The notes under the pieces: model-generated
What the model was told of the DNA's origin: nothing
Seen by the model: only the letters and a program-made list of their open reading frames with translations
The model's database searches: none
Part shown: one piece after another, positions 8,161 through 16,781 of the stretch
How the letters are laid out: every line of letters begins with the position of its first letter
How positions within the stretch are numbered: the stretch's first letter is position 1
Translations under genes and position numbers: made by a program
Assembly (NCBI RefSeq): GCF_030067675.1
Contig: NZ_JASJEV010000011.1
Location: forward strand, 1-64,000
Direction of reading: 5' to 3'
Length of the DNA: 64,000 nucleotides
Source of the DNA: Chelatococcus albus
GTDB taxonomy: Bacteria; Pseudomonadota; Alphaproteobacteria; Rhizobiales; Beijerinckiaceae

Positions 8161-8706
8161 ATGCGCGGACCGCTTGCGGGCAAGAGGAAGGACGAGGGGC
8201 CGGCGGTTGCAGCCGTCTGGGAGAACGACCTGGTTGCCCGCGGCATGGCGCGCTGGCGGCGCGCACGGCCCGACATCGATTGCTCTGGCAAGGCCATCGT
8301 CGGCCGCGTCCTGCAGATGCACGACGTCATCCTGAAGGCCGTGAACCGGACCTTGGCGCGGCACGGCCTGAAATATCCCGCCTATGCGGTGCTCGCGACG
8401 CTGCGGGTGGAAGGTGCGCCCTATCGCATGTCACCCTCGGCGCTGGGTCAGACGCTGCTGCTCACCTCCGGCGGTCTGTCGAACCTCCTGCGGCGCATGG
8501 AGAAGGCCGGCCACGTCCGCCGCATGGCCGACGCGCGGGACGGCCGCGGCGTGATCGTGGAGCTCACCGAGCGCGGCCTTTCCCTCGCTGATGCAGCCAT
8601 GGCGGACCACGCCGCTGTCGAGCGGCAGCTCGTCGCCGTCCTGCCGCCGGAGCTCCGGGACGACGTCGCGCGGGCCTTGAGCCTCATGATCACCGCACAC
8701 GCGTGA
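8161..8706 (+). CDS. MarR-family transcriptional regulator
   Basis: 181 residues from ATG 8161, which has a GGAGGAGG ribosome-binding site just upstream; a GTG at 8101 in the same frame would add 20 residues that overlap a palindrome and look non-coding. The winged-helix core spans residues about 75-150: helix-turn-helix MSPSALGQTLLLTSGGLSNLLRRME, then the wing VRRMADARDGRGVIVELTERG with the conserved D-x-R of MarR proteins. The first 50 residues form a longer than usual N-terminal arm. It stands alone; the nearest possible target is its own promoter (inverted repeat at 7941-7958). The ligand is unknown. Confidence 0.85.
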   Translation: MRGPLAGKRKDEGPAVAAVWENDLVARGMARWRRARPDIDCSGKAIVGRVLQMHDVILKAVNRTLARHGLKYPAYAVLATLRVEGAPYRMSPSALGQTLLLTSGGLSNLLRRMEKAGHVRRMADARDGRGVIVELTERGLSLADAAMADHAAVERQLVAVLPPELRDDVARALSLMITAHA

Positions 8707-9534
8707 AACCGCCATCGCCGGCGCCACAGCCGCAGACGTGGGCGGGAGGCACCGCCCGGGACGGGATCGGCACTCGCAGGCCGCGCATGTATCGGCGGGA
8801 TCGACGCACTGCGCCGATGCGTCCTTCCATCACCGCCCCCCCCGGCTCGCGGGTGCTGGTGACGCGGGCAGGAGCTTGTGAGGGGGCATAACAGGCATGT
8901 GATGCCTGCCCGGGGGAGCTTGTGCTATCGTTTTCCGGTCGAGCGAACTGAGGGCGAGCGAACAGCCTTGCTGCGCGCAGTCGCAGCAAGCATTCCTCAC
9001 TCTGGTTTCCTCCAAAAGGAAGACCCCGCCCGGTTGACGCACGGGATGGCGATCGAGCGCGGGAGTCCGTGCGGGGTCTCTGCTCTTTCAGCAGCATGGA
9101 AGCCTGAACCGCCGCTTCCATGGAGGTAATCTACTCCAATCGGGGTAGCGGTAAAAGTATCCCAATTTGTCAACAAAGCGTGAAGGCCCTCCGGGCCCCT
9201 CCTGCCCGGGCCGGGGCCGGGCGCGGGTGCTGCCGCGAACGGCCCGGGGCGGCAGGGTTTCAGTGCGCTTGGTCGCGCGATCGATCCGCCCGGGCGGCGG
9301 ATCATGGGGAAACGCAAGGGCACCTGCGGCGAAACCGTCGAACTCTTCATCGACCCGGTCGATCGCCGGGTCGAGGGCGACGGCCGCGCGCCGTGTCCTT
9401 CGCCCCGGTCCTTGTCTGTTGCGCGTATCTTTCGCCCGGTAACGCTGATGATGCCGCGCATGCGAAAGTGCTTGTTTCGGCGGACGAGGGCTGTACGAAT
9501 GGCCCGACTGAATCTCCTTCGACAGGATCTCTCG
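8707..9534. other. 828-bp region without a convincing gene
   Basis: Open frames on both strands here have no family resemblance and no good ribosome-binding sites. The stretch contains a direct repeat of GGAGCTTGTG (8871-8880 and 8915-8924), a small hairpin AGGCAT-GTG-ATGCCT (8893-8907) and the hairpin series at 9021-9148 described separately. Part of it (about 9303-9534) leads into the small secreted-protein gene and may hold its promoter. Confidence 0.5.
9021..9148. ncRNA. candidate structured RNA: three consecutive stem-loops
   Basis: Three strong inverted repeats follow each other: AGACCCCGC (9021-9029) with GCGGGGTCT (9071-9079); CATGGAAGC with GCTTCCATG (about 9095-9122), a perfect 9-bp stem with a 10-base loop; and CTACTCC-AATC-GGGGTAG (9131-9148). 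No known riboswitch or housekeeping RNA consensus was recognised. Orientation is unclear: read on the minus strand, the first stem is followed by CTTCCTTTT and could end a transcript. It may be an untranslated RNA, a terminator group or a degenerate repeat. Confidence 0.25.
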
Positions 9535-9819
9535 ATGCGCCGCGTCGCAACGCTTCTCGTGACCACACTCGCCTTGGCCGGCGTCGTCGATGCCGCTGCG
9601 GCACAGACCCGGCAAAAGCCGCGCGGGCAGGCGGCGCAGGAGAACTATTTCGACCAGCCCGGCGTCCTGCCGGCCTATCCCGCGCCGCAGCGCGCACGGG
9701 GTGATGTCGATGCGGCGCCGACGCGTGACGACCGCTTCGGCCGCGACGTGCTGCCGCCCGCCATTGGCGGCGGAAAGAGCGCCATCGGCAACATCGACCT
9801 CAACCCGCCCCGTCAGTAA
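9535..9819 (+). CDS. small secreted protein of unknown function
   Basis: 94 residues. MRRVATLLVTTLALAGVVDA-AAAQ is a clear Sec signal peptide with cleavage expected after AAA/AQ near residue 24. The mature part is short, hydrophilic and proline-rich (NYFDQPGVLPAYPAPQ, then RFGRDVLPPAIGGGKSAIGN), ending NIDLNPPRQ. The start at 9535 was chosen because upstream codons in the same frame are not signal-like. No domain was recognised, but the composition and signal peptide support a real exported protein. It is transcribed alone. Confidence 0.6.
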   Translation: MRRVATLLVTTLALAGVVDAAAAQTRQKPRGQAAQENYFDQPGVLPAYPAPQRARGDVDAAPTRDDRFGRDVLPPAIGGGKSAIGNIDLNPPRQ

Positions 9820-10036
9820 GCGATGCGGGCGGCAGGGCGCCAGCAGGCTCCCTCCATCGTCCGAGCGTGAAGGCGGCGCTCCCTCCGCGCGAGGAGGCGC
9901 CGCCCTCGTTCTTGCCGGGCCGCCGTCCGGCGATGGTCCGCGAGCGTTCTCGCTGCGCCGCGGAGGCGGGCCGTCCGCGGCCCTTCGGGGGCGGGATGGC
10001 TGTCCGGCCCCCAGGTTCTGAGCCCGGGAGCTTCGG

Positions 10037-10759
10037 CTATTCCGCGAGCTCCCAGGTGACGTTGACGCGCACCTTGAACTCGCGCTCGCCGGTTTCCACG
10101 GGCACGGGCGCCGCCTTGGCGGCGGAGAACTCCGCACGCGCCATCATCGGGCGGGGCAGGTCGGCGGCCGGCTCCGCAATGGCGACGATGCGTCCGAGCG
10201 TCACGCCCGCGGCCTCGGAGTAGAGCCTGGCCTTGCGCGTCGCGTCGGCGAGGGCGGCGGTGCGCGCCTTGTCGAGGAGCGCTGCGGGCTCAGCCACGTC
10301 GAAGGAGATGCCGCCGATCTGGTTTGAGCCGGTCGACACGGCGGCATCGAGGATCGTGCCGAGGCGCGCGAGGTCGCGCACGCGGATCGTCACCTGGTTG
10401 CGCACTTCATAGCCGTCGATGCGCGGGGCCTCGCTCGATCCCTGCCGGGGATGGGTGTAGCGCGGCTGCACCGAAAAGCCGTCGGTGGCGATGTCCCTGG
10501 GCGCGATGCCCGCCTTCTTCAGCGTCTCGATGACGGCCGCCATCGCCTTGCTGTTGCCGTCGAGCGCCTCGCGCGCGCTCTTGGCGTCCGTGACGACGCC
10601 GGTCGTGATCGTGGCGATGTCCGGCGCGGCGGCGATGATGCCCTCTCCAGAGAGGGATATGCGGCCGCGCTCGCTGCGCGCGCCGTCGTCGGCGGCCAGG
10701 GCCGGCATGGCGGCGGCGGCGAAGGCGAAGGCGATGACGGTGCGACGCGCAATCGACAT
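10037..10759 (-). CDS. SIMPL domain-containing protein (DUF541), periplasmic
   Basis: 240 residues. The signal peptide MSIARRTVIAFAFAAAAMPALA is cleaved near residue 22. The rest is a SIMPL/DUF541 domain: ISLSGEGIIAAAPDIATITTGV near the start, then GYEVRNQVTIRVRDLARLG and a C-terminal ending VRVNVTWELAE. Family members (YggE, BP26/Omp28 of Brucella) are periplasmic proteins linked to oxidative stress and sometimes form channel-like oligomers. The name comes from family resemblance; no catalytic residues are known. It lies 96 bp beyond the end of hmuV on the same strand and may be transcribed separately. Confidence 0.88.
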   Translation of the reverse strand: MSIARRTVIAFAFAAAAMPALAADDGARSERGRISLSGEGIIAAAPDIATITTGVVTDAKSAREALDGNSKAMAAVIETLKKAGIAPRDIATDGFSVQPRYTHPRQGSSEAPRIDGYEVRNQVTIRVRDLARLGTILDAAVSTGSNQIGGISFDVAEPAALLDKARTAALADATRKARLYSEAAGVTLGRIVAIAEPAADLPRPMMARAEFSAAKAAPVPVETGEREFKVRVNVTWELAE

Positions 10760-10855
10760 GGTCGGGTCCCGTTCGGTATCAAGGATGGGTATCCTGTGAT
10801 CACCGAATTGCGACGGACGTGAGGCACCCTGTCGGCCGGCCTCCGTCGCAGGCTC

Positions 10856-11677
10856 TCAGGCCGCCGGTTGCGCCCCGCGCCGCCCTGCCTGCGGCAGCAG
10901 GAAGGGCACCTCCGGGGGTGGCAGCGTGCCGACCGAGAGGGGCACTTCGAAGACCTCCCGGACGAGCGCGTCCGTCAGCACGGCCGCCGGCGGGCCCGAG
11001 GCTACGACGCGCCCCTGGCGCATGACGACGAGCTTGTGGGCATAGGCTGCAGCGATATTGAGATCGTGCAGGATGGCGAGCACGCCGATGCCCGTGTCGC
11101 AAAGCGCCCGCGCCGCTTCGAGAAGGCCGATCTGGTGCTTGAGGTCGAGGCTTGCCGTCGGCTCGTCGAGGAAGAGGACCTGCTCCGCCTCCACCGTGCG
11201 GCCCGCCTCCAGCTGGCACAGCACGCGGGCGAACTGCGCGCGCTGCTGCTCGCCGCCGGACAGCGTCTGATAGGCGCGCCCGGCGAGATGGGCGACATCG
11301 GCGGTCTCGAGGGCGCTCCAGGCGATGAGGTCCCTGCGCGCGCCGGGCAGCGCCCGCCCGATGCCGTCGAGCCCGAGCCGCGCCACCTCGAAGACCGTGA
11401 AGGGAAAGGACAGCCGCGACGCCTGCGGCAGGACGGCCCGCTTGCAGGCAAGCCGCCATGCGGGCAGGGTCCCGATCGCCGTGCCGCCATAGGTGATGCT
11501 GCCCGTGGTCGGCCTGAGCTCTCCGTCGAGGAGCCGCAGCAATGTGGACTTGCCGGCCCCGTTCGGGCCGATGACGACGACGAGCTCGCCCGCAGCGATC
11601 GTCAATCGGGCTTCCGCCACCAGCGTGCGCCCGCTGATTGCAAAGCCGAGATCCCGGGCCTCGAGCAACCTTGTCAT
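10856..11677 (-). CDS. hmuV: heme ABC transporter ATP-binding protein HmuV
   Basis: 273 residues. Walker A GPNGAGKST (residues about 36-44), signature LSGGEQQRAQFARVL, Walker B VLFLDEPTASLD and the switch His in AILHDLNIAAAYAHK are all present, in the arrangement of FecE/BtuD/HmuV ATPases. It energises heme import from the periplasm. The start at 11677 overlaps the hmuU stop as ATGA. It is the last gene of hmuP-hmuT-hmuU-hmuV. A Pro/Gln-rich tail of about 20 residues follows the ATPase core. Confidence 0.92.
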   Translation of the reverse strand: MTRLLEARDLGFAISGRTLVAEARLTIAAGELVVVIGPNGAGKSTLLRLLDGELRPTTGSITYGGTAIGTLPAWRLACKRAVLPQASRLSFPFTVFEVARLGLDGIGRALPGARRDLIAWSALETADVAHLAGRAYQTLSGGEQQRAQFARVLCQLEAGRTVEAEQVLFLDEPTASLDLKHQIGLLEAARALCDTGIGVLAILHDLNIAAAYAHKLVVMRQGRVVASGPPAAVLTDALVREVFEVPLSVGTLPPPEVPFLLPQAGRRGAQPAA

Positions 11678-12765
11678 GCCTCGAAACTCCCGCCACGCTT
11701 CAGCAGAAGCCACAGGAAGAAGGGCGCACCGAGCAGGCTCGTGAGAATGCCGATCGGCAATTCCGCCGGGGCGACGATCGTGCGTGCGAGCATGTCCGCG
11801 CCGACGAGCAGGGTGCCGCCCAGCAATGCGCTGCCGGGCAGGAGAACACGGTGGTCGGCGCCGAGCGCGAGGCGCAGCACGTGCGGCACGACGATGCCGA
11901 CGAAACCGATGATGCCCGACACGGCGACCGACGCGCCGACGGCCAGGGCGACGAGCACGATGCAAAGGCGCTTCAGCCGCTGCACGGGCATGCCGAGGTG
12001 AAAGGCCTCCGCCTCGCCGAGCACCAGCGCGTTGAGGCCGCGCGCGAGGAACGGGACGGCCACGAGCACCGGCAGGACGGCGGGCGCGAGGCTCGTCACC
12101 TTGCTCCAGCTCGCGCCGCCCAGGCTGCCCAGCATCCAGAAGGTGACATCGCGCAACTGCCGGTCGTCGCTGATGTAGGAGAGAAGGCCCATGAGCGATC
12201 CGGCCAGGGCCCCGATCGCGACGCCCGCGAGCAGCATGACGGCGATCGAGGTCCGTCCCTGCCGTGTCGCCATTCCGTAGAGCAGGGCCGTCACTGCGAG
12301 GCCGCCGGCGAAGGCACCGCCGGGCAGGGCCGCCGTGGGCAGCGCGCCGGCTGCGAGCAGACGGTCGCCGAGGACGATGGTGGCGGCCGCGGCAAGGCCG
12401 GCTCCGGCCGACACGCCGACGAGCCCCGGATCGGCAAGGGGGTTGCGAAACAGGCCCTGCATGAGCGCCCCGGATACGGCGAGTGCGGCACCGACCATCA
12501 GGCCGACGAGGATGCGCGGCAGGCGGATATTGACGACCACGAGCGCATGACCGGCCGTCGCCGGGTCGCTGACGCCGCCCGACGCCGACAGGAGAATGTC
12601 GAGCACCTGGGCCGGTGAGAGCTTCACCGCGCCCGTGCCGATGGACAGGAGCACGACGAGAAGGCAGGCGGCGGAGAGGGCGGAGAAGGTGGCGACCGTC
12701 CGCTTGCGGCGGCCGGCCACCGCTGCGGCGAGGCTCTGCGCCGCCTCTGGAGCGATCGCGGTCAT
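11674..12765 (-). CDS. hmuU: heme ABC transporter permease HmuU (FecCD family)
   Basis: 363 residues with about nine to ten membrane helices of the FecCD/BtuC family. The conserved stretches LPRILVGLMVGAALAVSGALMQ, RNPLADPGLVGVSAGAG and GIIGFVGIVVPHVLRL are visible. It forms the inner-membrane channel for heme, working with HmuV and HmuT. The start at 12765 overlaps the hmuT stop (ATGA), and its own stop overlaps hmuV, so the three are translationally coupled. Confidence 0.92.
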   Translation of the reverse strand: MTAIAPEAAQSLAAAVAGRRKRTVATFSALSAACLLVVLLSIGTGAVKLSPAQVLDILLSASGGVSDPATAGHALVVVNIRLPRILVGLMVGAALAVSGALMQGLFRNPLADPGLVGVSAGAGLAAAATIVLGDRLLAAGALPTAALPGGAFAGGLAVTALLYGMATRQGRTSIAVMLLAGVAIGALAGSLMGLLSYISDDRQLRDVTFWMLGSLGGASWSKVTSLAPAVLPVLVAVPFLARGLNALVLGEAEAFHLGMPVQRLKRLCIVLVALAVGASVAVSGIIGFVGIVVPHVLRLALGADHRVLLPGSALLGGTLLVGADMLARTIVAPAELPIGILTSLLGAPFFLWLLLKRGGSFEA

Positions 12766-13718
12766 GGCCGTGCACCGCCGTCGGCCGGTCCCGGCAGGGC
12801 CGGGGGATCGAGCGCCGGGTAGAACGCCTTCATGAGATCGCGCGCCGCATCCGGCGTGCGCGGCCCGAAGCCCAGGAGATAGAGGCCGTCCATGACGACG
12901 AGGGCTCGCCGCGCGCCTGCCGGCGTCGCGGCGAGGCCGACAGTGGCGAAGACGTCTTCCACCTTTGGGGCGGCGTCGCCGCGGGTCATCATCACCACGA
13001 TCTCGGGGGCCGCGGCGATGACGGCTTCGTCAGTCATGGGCTTGTAGCCCTGGATGGTCCCGGCAGCGTTCGCGCCGCCGGCGAGGCGGATGATGCTGTC
13101 GGCGGAGGTGCCGGCGCCGCCGACGAGGGGGCGTCCGTTCTGCAGGGCAAGGACGAACAGCACCTTGACCGGCCTGTCGATCGAGGCCCGCGCCTTGGCG
13201 AGCACCGCGAAGCGCCGGTCGACGGCAGCAGCGAGCCGGCCGGCGTCCGCCTCTGCGCCGGTCAGGCGCCCGACTTCCGCGATCTTGCGAATCACCCCTT
13301 CGGCCGTCGGCTCGTCGGGCACGCGCGCGATGCGGATGCCCGCCTCCTGGATGAGCTTGACCGCATCGGGCGGCCCGGCGGCCTCGCTCGTGATGACAAG
13401 CGAGGGCCTCAGTGACAGCACGCCCTCCGGCGAGAGGGCGCGCACGTAGCCGACATTGGGCTTGTCCTGCAAGGCCCGCGCCGGAAAGAGGCTCGTCGTG
13501 TCGACGCCCGCGATGCGCCGCTCGAGCCCGAGGGCGTAGAGGATCTCGGTGACGGCCCCGCCAACCGAGACGATGCGGTCGCCGGCGGTGGCCGCCGCCC
13601 CGGGAAGGGGCGCTTGCGCCAGCGCCGAGGCGCCTGGCGCCGCGGCGCCGGCAAGGGCGAGGAGGGCGAGCGGCGCGAGAAGGCGGCGCACGCGCCGTGC
13701 GAAGCGGTCGGTCATCAT
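12762..13718 (-). CDS. hmuT: periplasmic heme-binding protein HmuT
   Basis: 318 residues. A twin-Arg-rich but Sec-like signal peptide (RRLLAPLALLALAGAAAPGASALA) precedes a class-III substrate-binding protein. DRIVSVGGAVTEILYALG opens the fold. NVGYVRALSPEGVLSLRP carries the tyrosine that coordinates heme in ShuT/HmuT. ATG 13718 was chosen; a GTG at 13724 in frame would overlap the hmuP stop as GTGA and is also possible. It hands heme from the outer-membrane receptor to HmuU. Confidence 0.9.
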   Translation of the reverse strand: MMTDRFARRVRRLLAPLALLALAGAAAPGASALAQAPLPGAAATAGDRIVSVGGAVTEILYALGLERRIAGVDTTSLFPARALQDKPNVGYVRALSPEGVLSLRPSLVITSEAAGPPDAVKLIQEAGIRIARVPDEPTAEGVIRKIAEVGRLTGAEADAGRLAAAVDRRFAVLAKARASIDRPVKVLFVLALQNGRPLVGGAGTSADSIIRLAGGANAAGTIQGYKPMTDEAVIAAAPEIVVMMTRGDAAPKVEDVFATVGLAATPAGARRALVVMDGLYLLGFGPRTPDAARDLMKAFYPALDPPALPGPADGGARP

Positions 13719-13720
13719 CG

Positions 13721-13903
13721 TCACTTCGTCAGGATCAGCTTGCCCCTGGCCGTGATGCGCAGCCGGTAGCGCTCGTCGTTGTGGATGATGACGAGCTCGC
13801 GGCCGCCCTTGAGGAGCTCTTGCACCTCCACGGCCGGCACGGGGGGCGGCCCCGACGTGGGGTCCATGGCCGGTGGGGGGACGGTCGCTCGCTCCGCAGT
13901 CAT
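13721..13903 (-). CDS. hmuP: hemin uptake protein HmuP/HemP
   Basis: 60 residues from ATG 13903. The C-terminal half is the HemP domain: VEVQELLKGGRELVIIHND followed by ERYRLRITARGKLILTK, nearly the family consensus. The N-terminal third is a short Pro-rich leader. In Bradyrhizobium and related bacteria HmuP works with Irr as a coactivator of the heme receptor gene, and the receptor is transcribed divergently here. A longer in-frame start at 13963 would run into the promoter and is less likely. Confidence 0.9.
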   Translation of the reverse strand: MTAERATVPPPAMDPTSGPPPVPAVEVQELLKGGRELVIIHNDERYRLRITARGKLILTK

Positions 13904-13965
13904 AACAGTTGTCCAGTTTGGAGTATTTCGAATTGTGCTTATTCTCTCGCCTCCAGCAGTCATTC

Positions 13966-13985
13966 TTGTTTAGAACAATGAAAAA
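13966..13985. promoter_or_regulatory. candidate Irr (ICE) iron-control site between hmuP and the heme receptor
   Basis: In the AT-rich divergent gap, TTTAGAA at 13969-13975 equals one half of the Irr box TTTAGAA-N3-TTCTAAA; the second half (TGAAAAA) matches only at four of seven positions. The same bases form TTGTT-TAG-AACAA (13966-13978), a short palindrome. The position between hmuP and the receptor is where Irr/HmuP control is expected in Rhizobiales. The degenerate second half keeps this tentative. Confidence 0.4.
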
Positions 13986-14158
13986 CTGCCGTTCCGACAA
14001 GATGATTGACGTAATTAGGTTGTTTAACTAGGAAACGCAAACCGGCCGTCGGAGGATTGCGACGGCCGCCTTTGCGCCAGCCAGCCAGCGGTCTCGACGC
14101 CTCGACCTGCCAGCCAGCCAGCCCGACCCAGTTCGACACCATCGGGGGCTTGAGACTG

Positions 14159-16276
14159 ATGAGCGTGACCGCTCGCGCGATGCTGCTCGCCACAGCGTCC
14201 ATTTTCGCCATTTCAGCGGCCGAGGCGGAGCCGGACATTGTTCTCGACACGGTCACCGTCACCGCGACGAAAACCGAGGAGAAGGTCATCGACACGCTCG
14301 CCGGGGCGAGCACGGTGACGCGGGAGGACATCGACCGGTTCCAGGCCTCGCGCGTGTCGGACGTGCTGCGCAGCGTGCCCGGCGTCACCGTCCAGCAGAA
14401 TTTTAGCGACCCCGCCCAGGCGGTCAACATCCGCGGCCTGCAGGACTTCGGCCGCGTCAATGTCCTCGTCGATGGTGCGCGCCAGAACTTCCAGACGTCG
14501 GGCCACAACGCCAATGGCGTCTTCTATCTCGACCCCGAGTTCATCGGCGGCGTCGACGTGGTGCGCGGCCCGGTGTCGACCATCTACGGCTCGGGTGCCA
14601 TCGGCGGCGTCGTGGCCTTCCGCACGCGCACGATCGACGACATCCTGGCCGAGGACGAGAAGTTCGGCGGCGCGCAGAAGGTGGGCGTCGGCACCAATGG
14701 CGCGGGCTTCGTCAACAGCACGGCGCTCGGCGCGCGACTCGGCACGGCGGCTGACATCTTCGGCCAGTTCGTCTACCGCAACACCAACACCTACAAGGAC
14801 GGCGCCGGCGCCAAGGTGCCGGACAGCGGCAACGAACTCGTCGGCGGCCTGGTGAAGTTCAACGTCCGCCCGGCGGACGGCCACGAGATCAGCGCTTCGG
14901 CGCAGGTGCAGGACTATCAGTTCACGAACAACGGTTCGAGCGGCAGCCCCACCGGCACGCGCCTCTCCCACGACGTGGCGACCGGCAACTACACGCTCGG
15001 CTATCGCTTCCAGTGGCCGGACGTGCCGTGGCTCGACCTGTCGCTGAAGACCTACTATTCGACGACGAACGACGACCAGACCGTGCTGCGTCCGAGCACG
15101 ACCTATTCGGCGCTCGGCGTACGGCCTGGCGCCAAGCTGAGGTTCGACATCGAGACCTACGGCTTCGACGTCAGCAACACGGCGCGCTTCGACGCCCTCG
15201 GGCTCAATCATGCCTTCACCTTCGGCGCCGACGGCGTGCGCGACAACGTCGACACCGTCGATGCGGCGGGCGGCTACGGCTCGGCCCTGACCCCGTCGGG
15301 AACGCGGCGCCTCACCGGCGGCTTCGTCCAGGACGAGCTGCGCTACAGCAACTGGCTGCGTGTCATCGGCGCCCTGCGCTTCGACGACTACAAGCTGGAG
15401 GGCGGCGGCAACGAGTCGAGCGGCAATCGCCTGTCGCCGAAGATCACCCTCGGCGTCACGCCCATCCAGGGCATCGAGCTCTATGCGACCTATGCCGAGG
15501 GTTACCGCGCCCCGGCCATCACCGAGACGCTGGTGAACGGGCTGCATCCGTTCCCCGCCTTCGCCATCCAGCCCAATCCCAACCTGCGGCCGGAGGTGGC
15601 GCACAACATCGAAGGCGGTGTGAACATCAAGTACGACAACGTGTTCAAGGACGGCGACGCTTTCCGCGCCAAGGCGACGGCCTTCGTCAACACGGTCGAC
15701 GACTACATCGACATCGTCAGCGTCGGCACGGGCATCCCGGTCTTCGGCCCCGGCATGAACCCGGGCTCGATCATTCCGCCGGTCGCCTGGCCCGCCTATT
15801 GCCGGAGACGGCCGGCCGCCTGCGTCTTCAACCAGCAGTACCAGAACATCGCCGAGGCCCGCCTCTCGGGTGTCGAGCTCGAGGCGACCTACGACTGGGG
15901 CGGCGGCTTCTTCACCCTCGCCGGCGCGCATATCGAGGGCAAGAACAAGGCGACCGACCAGGCGCTGGTCAGCGTCCCGCCGAACCGCATCGCCGGCACG
16001 CTCGGCCTGCGCCTTCTCGACGACAGGCTGACGCTCGGCACGCGCGTCACGCTCGTCGACAGCAAGACCGACCTGCCGTCCACGAGCGCGATCAAGGCCA
16101 GCAAGGCCTACGGCCTCGTCGACCTCTTCGCGTCCTACGAGTACAGCGACACGGTTCGCGGCGACTTCGTCATCGAGAACCTCTTCGACAAGCAGTACGT
16201 CCAGTATCGCGACGGGGCCGCAAGCCCTGGCCTCACCGCCAAGCTCGGCCTCACCGTGAAGTTCGCGTCGAAGTGA
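14159..16276 (+). CDS. hmuR: TonB-dependent heme/hemoglobin receptor
   Basis: 705 residues. The signal peptide MSVTARAMLLATASIFAISAAEA is followed by a TonB box (DTVTVTATK), the plug domain (VSDVLRSVPGVTVQQNFSD, GAIGGVV) and a 22-strand beta-barrel ending in the outer-membrane KLGLTVKFASK. The heme-receptor motifs YRAP (in YAEGYRAPAI) and NPNL (in IQPNPNLRPE) are both present, near residues 445-480. ATG 14159 was chosen because it directly opens the signal peptide. It brings heme across the outer membrane for HmuTUV, whose genes are divergent. The symbol is by analogy. Confidence 0.92.
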   Translation: MSVTARAMLLATASIFAISAAEAEPDIVLDTVTVTATKTEEKVIDTLAGASTVTREDIDRFQASRVSDVLRSVPGVTVQQNFSDPAQAVNIRGLQDFGRVNVLVDGARQNFQTSGHNANGVFYLDPEFIGGVDVVRGPVSTIYGSGAIGGVVAFRTRTIDDILAEDEKFGGAQKVGVGTNGAGFVNSTALGARLGTAADIFGQFVYRNTNTYKDGAGAKVPDSGNELVGGLVKFNVRPADGHEISASAQVQDYQFTNNGSSGSPTGTRLSHDVATGNYTLGYRFQWPDVPWLDLSLKTYYSTTNDDQTVLRPSTTYSALGVRPGAKLRFDIETYGFDVSNTARFDALGLNHAFTFGADGVRDNVDTVDAAGGYGSALTPSGTRRLTGGFVQDELRYSNWLRVIGALRFDDYKLEGGGNESSGNRLSPKITLGVTPIQGIELYATYAEGYRAPAITETLVNGLHPFPAFAIQPNPNLRPEVAHNIEGGVNIKYDNVFKDGDAFRAKATAFVNTVDDYIDIVSVGTGIPVFGPGMNPGSIIPPVAWPAYCRRRPAACVFNQQYQNIAEARLSGVELEATYDWGGGFFTLAGAHIEGKNKATDQALVSVPPNRIAGTLGLRLLDDRLTLGTRVTLVDSKTDLPSTSAIKASKAYGLVDLFASYEYSDTVRGDFVIENLFDKQYVQYRDGAASPGLTAKLGLTVKFASK

Positions 16277-16293
16277 GGCGGACGGCGGGAGCG

Positions 16294-16313
16294 CCGCCGA
16301 TCATGATCGGCGG
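16294..16313. repeat. perfect 20-bp palindrome between heme receptor and heme-degrading gene
   Basis: CCGCCGATCA followed by TGATCGGCGG forms a perfect palindrome 18 bp after the receptor stop. As RNA it would be a strong intercistronic hairpin that could set the ratio of the two transcripts or end some of them. No T-tract follows. Confidence 0.5.
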
Positions 16314-16353
16314 GAACGTGTCATCATCTGGAACTTGCAAGGAGACTCAATCG

Positions 16354-16695
16354 ATGTTCATCGCCATGAACCGCTTCAAGGTGCCGTTCGGCTCCGAGGA
16401 GGCTTTCGAGAAGGTTTGGCTGTCGCGCGACGTCTATATCCACACCGTTCCGGGCTTCGTGGAGTTTCATCTCCTGCGCGGTCCGCGCAACGACGACCAT
16501 GTGCTCTATTCCTCGCATACGGTCTGGCGCTCGAAGGCCGATTTCGAGGCCTGGACGAAGTCCGAAGCCTTCCGCGCCGCGCACCGGGGCGCCGGCGAGG
16601 GCAAGCCGCTGTTCATCGGCCACCCGCAGTTCGAGGGCTTCGAGGTGATCCAGACGGTGACGCTCGACGGTGAGAAGATCGAGGCCGCGGCCTGA
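16354..16695 (+). CDS. heme-degrading monooxygenase (IsdG/HmuQ-like, ABM domain)
   Basis: 113 residues of the ABM ferredoxin-like dimer fold. Residues equivalent to the IsdG catalytic triad are visible: Asn6 (MNRF), Trp67 (FEAWTKS) and His77 (FRAAHRG). It starts at 16354 after a clear AAGGAGA site. Members of this group in Bradyrhizobium (HmuQ, HmuD) open heme to a bilin and release iron. It lies directly downstream of the receptor gene and is probably in the same operon, completing heme uptake with iron release in the cytoplasm. Confidence 0.87.
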   Translation: MFIAMNRFKVPFGSEEAFEKVWLSRDVYIHTVPGFVEFHLLRGPRNDDHVLYSSHTVWRSKADFEAWTKSEAFRAAHRGAGEGKPLFIGHPQFEGFEVIQTVTLDGEKIEAAA

Positions 16696-16704
16696 GGAAG
16701 GAAT

Positions 16705-16732
16705 GGCTGCTTGCGGCAGCCGGCCGTCTTTG
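16705..16732 (+). terminator. weak terminator after heme-degrading gene
   Basis: GGCTGC-TTGCG-GCAGCC (16705-16721) is followed by GGCCGTCTTTGTC. The stem is short and the T-run interrupted, but it sits 10 bp after the stop codon and before the molybdenum genes. A second inverted repeat GCCATGC-TCTA-GCATGGC (16744-16761) lies just before the next start and may be an operator. Confidence 0.4.
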
Positions 16733-16781
16733 TCGCTCCGGGCGCCATGCTCTAGCATGGCCCTCAACCTCGGGAGTCGAC

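Noticed and set aside
8690-9121. 143-codon minus-strand frame in the gene-free stretch
   Set aside because: Arg/Pro/Ser-rich shadow-like composition, overlaps marR end and a series of hairpins, no homology recognised.
13904-13963. Longer hmuP start at 13963
   Set aside because: The extra 20 residues do not resemble HemP proteins and would occupy the AT-rich divergent promoter.
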